Shown here piece after piece: positions 58,051 through 64,000 of a DNA stretch of 64,000 nucleotides. The notes beneath the pieces were generated by a model. The model saw only the letters and a list, made by a program, of their open reading frames with translations. It was not told where the DNA came from and made no database searches. Source of the stretch: Castanea sativa (Eukaryota > Streptophyta > Magnoliopsida > Fagales > Fagaceae); assembly GCF_040712315.1 (NCBI RefSeq), contig NC_134013.1, forward strand, positions 18,821,001 to 18,885,000, in the 5' to 3' direction. Position 1 is the first letter of the stretch. The number at the start of each line of letters is the position of its first letter. The translations under genes and the position numbers were made by a program.

Positions 58051-61000
58051 TTTCACATATAGGTGTGACAAATTCTGTATACATGCGTATGTTACGTGTG
58101 TACATACCACATGCACAATCATATAATTGCTTATGTGGTACTCTCATGAGGTGAAATTGAAGCTGTAATGCCATATATCTGTATTACACTCCATCAATTT
58201 GTTCATCATTTGATACATAGGGATGCGGAGTATTTCATTTATTCTTTCATTTCATTCTTTGGAGAAATCATCTTAATCATAAAAGTGCGGTCATCTGCAA
58301 CCTGTAATCAAAGAGTTGTTTCTCTGAGTTAATTCTTCCAACTCTAAATTTTCTTAAAATTTGGCATCTATGTTTGATAACTTGGTAAATATTTTGAAAT
58401 ATGTGGCCCACATAGGATTTATTTTAATTAATAATTTTCTCATTAGAATGCTTGAACAATCAGGACTAGAGGTATGCCTTTAATTCTTTTGTTGTCTTAC
58501 AAATATGAGTTGTTGCACATTAGTTATTTGGTTTGCGTCTGGTGTTCTAAGAAGGAACAGGACATTGTGAATTGTATGTGTCTTTTTACGTCTGTAAAAT
58601 ATTCACTGGCAAAGATTTTACAGATAAAGCATGACTGACATGATGATCTAGATGATATATTGCTCCAACTTAATTGACATTTGGAATCATTGGGTAAATG
58701 ATTCCCTGCTGTGTTCATCTCACTACTTCTGACTCTCCCTTGGCAGAATTTTCTCTAATCTTTTCTTCATGAATGAGGATAAATTGACAAAGGAGAAGTT
58801 GTTTGGTAACTCTTAACTGCCACTTTTGTTAGTTTGTGATCTTGACTCCTAAATTTATATATAATGTGCCTTATAAATCCTTTTCTTTCCTTCTCTCTTT
58901 TGCTTTTTTGGGTTTTTTTTCCCTTTTGAGTATATATACTGAATTAGTCAATTGTAGATCTTAGCTTGTTGAGCTGATAGTATAATGCCAATGTACTTAT
59001 TTCAAATTTTTTATTAATTTTTTTTTATTACCTATCAATATATATATATACTGAATTAGTCTGGGGAAAATACCCTTTCTCAATCATGTGACACTAAGAT
59101 GCTGCAGCTTTAGGATTATTATAACTTATAAGAGAACACTATAAAAGCAATTGTAAAATAAAGAGAAAAGAATTATCAAATGCTAAGTTGCCAGGATTTA
59201 GGGCATCCTTTGCTTAAAATGTGGTGCTTTCACAAAGGTCAGAAGGAACCAAAATAGGTCAATGTATGTTGTGTTTGTGGGCTCTGTAATTTATGCATTG
59301 TTGCAGCAAAACTGGAGAAACCTGTGTTTCGTGAGCCTGCAGTTTGAGTAGCAGTAGAAAGTAGATGAAGTTATAGTCATTGAGTAAAATAAATTTTCAT
59401 AGAGATATATCTATAGACAAGGTTTATTCGTTAACATCTCATTTGTACATCTGGTTAGTCAAGAAAAAATTGATTACAGGTTTAAGTGGTTATCCTGAAA
59501 GGGTGGATATGGTCTTTGTGGAATGGTTGATTATTTGGTTGCTTTGCATACTCAGTCACAACCATAGGGGTGCAGGAGAGAGGTCTTCTAATATCTTTGT
59601 GGTGTGTAGGGACCCAGTACTTGTAGGGTGTAGCATCTTGGATTGATTTACTATAATGAAAACAGTAAGGAGTTGTATTGTTAGTCTTTCTTTTTTCATT
59701 TTTAATTACATGTATACCTGCGTGTATGTGAATTTGTTTGTTCTTTTTGGAAGATATATGTATATATGCCTATAACGAATTACTTAGTTTTACACTAAAA
59801 GTTAGGGGCGGCTCAACCATTAGGCCATTTAGGCAATGGCCTAAGGCCCCCTAAAATATAATTATAGAATATATTTATAAATCTATAAATAATCTAAAAC
59901 CAAAGATGTTTGACTTTTTGTTGACCTCTTTGTATAATGACACATCAGCTTTGTAGCTCTCACAATTTTCCACATCAGCAAACTCTTTTGTATAAAATTT
60001 TTAAGTTTTGCTTTCTTTCCTGTTAACCCCCGATTATTTTTTCTTTCCCACATTATTCTCTCTCACTTCCTCATAGAAGAGTCCCCTCTCCTTTATGGCT
60101 TTATCTCAGTCATATTTTCTGTTCTCAGAGGTCTTTCTCTCTCTTATTTTTTAGTCTAATCTTCAAAATTGTATCTCTCACTTCTTCAGCCAGATCCATC
60201 TTTCCCTCGAAGAACAGCCTATTTGTCCCGCATCCGGGTAAAGAATATTTATCCCCAGTCCTCAGCAATTCAAGCTCCAGCCATCTCGTCCTGCTTTGTT
60301 GACAGCCCTAGGTACTCTGTCCCAGGCTCCCAGCCCAGCCCAAGATGCCCTAAAATTTCATTGATTCACATATGGCCATCTCAACATAGCCCAGCCGCCC
60401 TTGGTGCAGGCCAAATGCAGCAATATTTTGGTATCTTTGGTTGTATTTCGCAGTCCATATATTTTCTCTAGATTAGGAAATATTGTAGAAAACCTAGGTA
60501 TAAATTAAAAAAATCGAGTTGGTGCTTCTGTGGTATGTAAGGTTTTGAACATTCCAAGTTGTAATTTTGTTGATTGTTGCCTTTTTACTTCCTAATCAAT
60601 TTATTATATGTTAGTGTTGCACTAATTGTTTTTCACATGAATAAATTGTTTCTTGGACGAAATCCTGTGTATTACTGTAATAACACCTCCATTAAGGATG
60701 TAGATTTGGATTTTTGTAAGATTGTGGCATGTTTTATTCTTAGTTCAAAGCCAGTGTATTGTTATAATAGTGTCTATGTGATATTGTGATTAAGATGACT
60801 AATATTTTGGTAATTGATAATACTCAAAGCTAATTTGTGTTATGTTTCCAGGATTATATTCATTATAGGTCTATGCTGATTTCTTTAAGTTTTAATTTTG
60901 CTTATATAGAACTGTTAATATTTAGATGTATGTGTGTGGTTATCTTTAGAATAATTAGTAGATTATGGCTTTGGGAATATACTTTTTGACCTAAGTAATT

Positions 61001-62233
61001 TATAAATCGTGGGGCCTCGAAGCTTATTTCGTCATAGTTTGCCATAAATCCATTGATTATGTATGATCTATTATCTATCTCTTTAAAAGAAAATGTCTGT
61101 GAAAGGGGTTTGTTGACCCTATTTGATGCTTTTTCAATGGGTATCATGACAAAGTTATTACAACCTGCTTGTCTCCCTACTTGTGCGCATTGCTGCTGTG
61201 TGCTGCTATACTAAAGGCTGGTGCTGCTGTTTGTGCATTGTTGCTGTTGTTGTACATGCTTATATGCACTATGCTTCTGTTGTACTTGGTGTTAGCTGTA
61301 TGGTGATACTTGGTAGCTATCAGCATTGTACTAGGAATTGATATAGATTCCTAGGATGTTTTGGCAGTTATTGGCAGGTCACATTCAGTTATAGATGACC
61401 TGGCTAATTAGGCATGTGCTCAACGTATTATAGAGCATGTGATAGATAAGGGTTAGCTAATCAATTCAGCTGCAGCTTTAGTTTATAAGGCTGCAATGAT
61501 TTTAAGGAAACAATATCAGAAGAATAAAAATCTGAGTTCTCTCTTTTTTTTTCCTCTAATCCCTACCCCCAATATTCTTAGGAGGCCCAGTTGTCTCGAA
61601 TCAACCATTACAATTCACAATTGCCTGGTTGGTTTTTACCTTCTCCCTGTTTGGTTCATTGGTGGGCAGAGCCAAAATATATTCACTATTCAAATGTGGT
61701 CCAAAGCCTCCGGGTGTTATCAAGTATCAAGTCATGATGTTTTTAAATAAACACATTCACATTGGTTAGGTCCAATAGTGTGACAAAACATTACAGGATC
61801 TCCTTACCAACTCTTTTCAAAGCCAATGAGTCCTCTTGTAGTTGTGGGACTGGAAGACAAGCACATTAAAGCACATAAATTTTTTTATTGGCAACTTATT
61901 AAGTATTATTAGCTACTTTTCTGCTCTTAGGACTTGTAACATATGTATTCCTAAAGTAAAACCCGTGACCTAGTTCCGATCATCACCTCCAATGATAATC
62001 TCTCTTTTCTTTAGTAAGCAATTCACAAACTCCATGGACAAGAATCTATGAGCTCATCTACCACTGGTTTCTCATGAGGGACAAAGGTGTCATTTGAATC
62101 AAGAGCAATGTTACTAACAACATTTTTTACAACAGTTAACTTGACAATTTTTTACTGGTTTCTATTAGTTATAATAATATCATTTTTATACCTACCACTC
62201 AACAACATGGCACGCTAGCAATTCTCAATTTTT
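58051..62233. other. Intergenic region with transposon scraps
   Basis: No gene is supported; open frames at 59380-59646, 60169-60471, 60574-60789 and 61496-61750 have no recognisable domain. At 59805-59860 'aggggcggctcaaccattag' and 'caatggcctaaggcccccta' look like the end of a hAT-like DNA transposon, with possible counterpart 'cgtggggcctcgaagc' at 61008, but I could not match ends. 61180-61470 is rich in 'tgctgctg' and may be LTR-derived. Confidence 0.4.
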
Positions 62234-63099
62234 TGTTGGGAAATTGCCTTAAATTTCAATTATGACTTGAAAAATTAATTTGGGTTTTTTTGGTGTGGGA
62301 AGAAAGATTATTCCTTAGTGTGGAATTATTCCTCATTAAAGAATTAATGAATTTCTTATCCAAGAAGAAAAAGGAAAAGAGTCTTAAAATAGAAAATGCT
62401 ACAAAGAATTTGATGGCTTTGACCCTAGGGTTCTCCTTATAGGGAGAGGAAATATAGAGTGTGAAATCAAAAGAGAAAAAAGAGAGTTTCGCTGAGGTAG
62501 TGCAATGAGAGAGACAACAAGGTTTGGGTTTTGTTGACAATTACTTTTTTTTTTTTTTGGTAAAGCACACAAATCAAAGAGAATTTGTGAAGCTTTGTTT
62601 GATGTTGCAAAGTGCCAGAGAAAGAGAAAGAAGAACCACATAGAGAAAGCTTTGTTTGATGTTGCAAAGTGCCAGAGAAAGAGAAAGAAGAACCACATAG
62701 AGAAAGAGAGAGAGAGTTGTGCGTGAAGAAGAGAGGAGAGAGGAGAGAGCAAAGTGTTGCTGCCTTTTAGATAAATAATTAGTGTGTGTGAGAGAGTAAA
62801 GAAAATAAAGAGATTTTTTTTAGCTATGAGACATACATAAGAAGAATTATTACTGTATTAATTTGGTGGGTCTCAAGTTAGGCATAAACTTGAGAATATT
62901 GTAATTGATTTCATAATAGTAACTTTCTCAACAAAAAAAAAAAAAGATTTGATAAAAGTAAAAGTATACAGGGTCAAACCCGTAGTTTTGAGTTTTCCCT
63001 TCAAGGAGAAAGGGTTTTTCACTTAAATATTTGTGTTTTACTTTGTGGTTGCTATTTTAGATTGATAATTTTGGTGATAATATAATTTGGGACCCAACA
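62234..63099. mobile_element. Solo LTR (866 bp)
   Basis: Ends TGTTGGGAAATTG and GGGACCCAACA are inverted. TTTTT stands on both sides (62229-62233 and 63100-63104). The target is a T run, so the duplication is weaker evidence than the end match. It contains a perfect 57-bp tandem duplication and A/GA-rich DNA. No coding sequence. Confidence 0.7.
62591..62704. repeat. Perfect 57-bp tandem duplication
   Basis: AGCTTTGTTTGATGTTGCAA begins at 62591 and 62648, and the two 57-bp units are identical as read. It lies inside the LTR 62234-63099. Confidence 0.93.
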
Positions 63100-63104
63100 T
63101 TTTT

Positions 63105-63643
63105 TGTTTATAGACTTTCTCTTTCTCTCTATTCAAAGGACCATTGGCTGAATGATATCTCATTATGCTACTGCCACACTTGTGTGTCCTTTCGAACTAA
63201 CATCTACATAAACATTCGATGGCTTCAACTATCCCAAGTCCCACTCAGTCTTCCCTCATGCAATGGAAAGCTAGATCAACATACCTGTTCGTTCCACATC
63301 ACAATCATGTCCTTTGCAATATCCATTCGTTCAGTTCCTATAATGGAGGGGTCTCAACCCTTCATTGTGTGAAGGACCAAATGGAATTAACGTGCATCTC
63401 ATATGGCCCCAGTTTTGTCCTAAATGATCCCAATTGGACGCTAGACACAAATTGATTTTTTTTTCCCCATTAATCAAGTAGTGTTGTTCATAAATAGTGA
63501 AGTTTGATTCCATTCAAAAATAGTATATTTTTCCCATAATGAGTTATAATCTCATATAGTACGAAGTGAAGAAATAGAAATGATAGCGGAATAGGAAAAA
63601 GTAAATTCTATGTGCAAGTGACAGAGAAATAGAATATGAAAAT
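63105..63643. other. Spacer without recognisable gene
   Basis: Open frames at 63184-63513 on both strands have no domain that I recognise; the sequence is AT-rich with no repeat. Confidence 0.35.
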
Positions 63644-63816
63644 TGTGGGTTTCAGTTAGCTCAACCGGTAAAGTCTCTGATGGTTGAATAAGAGATTTGG
63701 TGTTCAATTTCCGCCTACACCAAAAAACAGATTGGTACCTTGGTCTAATAATAAAAACTTATTATCAGGAGCAGAAGTCATAAGTTGAAAAATTGAAACT
63801 TTCTTAAAAAAAAAAA
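63644..63816 (+). mobile_element. tRNA-derived SINE with perfect 13-bp duplication
   Basis: Contains A box TTAGCTCAACCGGTAAAG and B box GGTGTTCAATTTCCGCC, then a 3' part with 'ttggtctaataataaaaact' and an A tail. AGAATATGAAAAT occurs exactly at 63631-63643 and 63817-63829. The body resembles a plant SINE family that I have seen in many trees. A promoter for RNA polymerase III is implied by the boxes; activity is unknown. Confidence 0.88.
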
Positions 63817-63829
63817 AGAATATGAAAAT

Positions 63830-64000
63830 GATGAAATAAAAGGAATCTAAAAAAATGGCTATTTGATTTTAGTAAATGAAAAAATAAAGGACATTTGATT
63901 TAACATTCTCATATTTACTCTTTTTTATCCTATAATCAATTCTACAGGTGAAACAAAATGAAATATCTGATGATTTCCTTATCTACGGAAAACTATAAAA
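63830..64000. other. AT-rich end of window
   Basis: Nothing recognisable. Confidence 0.3.

Noticed and set aside
59805..61030. Complete hAT element
   Set aside because: Only one end looks convincing; no matching inverted end or 8-bp duplication was found, and there is no transposase.
62399..62752. 117-codon minus-strand frame with duplicated Phe-rich segment
   Set aside because: Translation of the 57-bp tandem duplication within an LTR.
63644..63730. Functional tRNA gene
   Set aside because: Has A and B boxes, but the cloverleaf stems do not pair well and the unit has a SINE body, A tail and target duplication.

Overview
This is nuclear DNA of a eudicot plant, probably a woody one. Genes have many GT-AG introns, the intergenic DNA is AT-rich and full of transposons, and four of the five genes have recognisable plant orthologues. 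The 'ccgagg'-rich gypsy repeats look like those I associate with oaks and relatives (Fagales), but nothing in the window proves the taxon.

Genes, all on the + strand: (1) the 3' end of an aspartyl protease gene (2-451); (2) a chloroplast monogalactosyldiacylglycerol synthase, MGD1-like, with 8 exons joined here into a 526-residue protein (13138-18814); (3) an EamA/DMT-type transporter of the SLC35F group, 8 exons, 391 residues (24211-31303); (4) EMC4, a subunit of the ER membrane protein complex, 6 exons, 180 residues (34204-40910); (5) a single-exon MAPR/steroid-binding protein of 100 residues (57360-57662). They do not form a pathway. MGD1 makes thylakoid galactolipid, EMC4 acts in ER membrane protein insertion, and the other three are a secreted protease, a transporter and a small haem/steroid-binding protein.

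The rest is mainly transposon history. I read five solo LTRs from paired TG...CA ends and flanking 5-bp duplications: 557-1294, 1865-2597, 7359-7913, 20008-22085 and 62234-63099. Other elements are a decayed PIF/Harbinger nuclease (3212-4466), several foldback MITEs (two of one family, each with 9-bp target duplications), tRNA-derived SINEs (four with recognisable target duplications, three of those in gene introns) and two LINE fragments in the last intron of EMC4.

The largest object is an 11.2-kb Ty3/gypsy element of the Tat type (44036-55274), lying in reverse orientation. It has both LTRs, a primer-binding site, gag, protease, RT, a second RNase H, integrase, a 151-bp tandem array just after integrase, and a separate antisense gene with introns. 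It sits inside the arm of an older foldback DNA transposon whose remainder runs 55275-57092.

I found no CRISPR array, rRNA gene, canonical tRNA gene or bacterial-type system. The least explained items are the antisense gene of the Tat element, the patchy divergence between its LTRs, the clustered one-base frameshifts in its pol region, and the microsatellites placed directly at splice sites.
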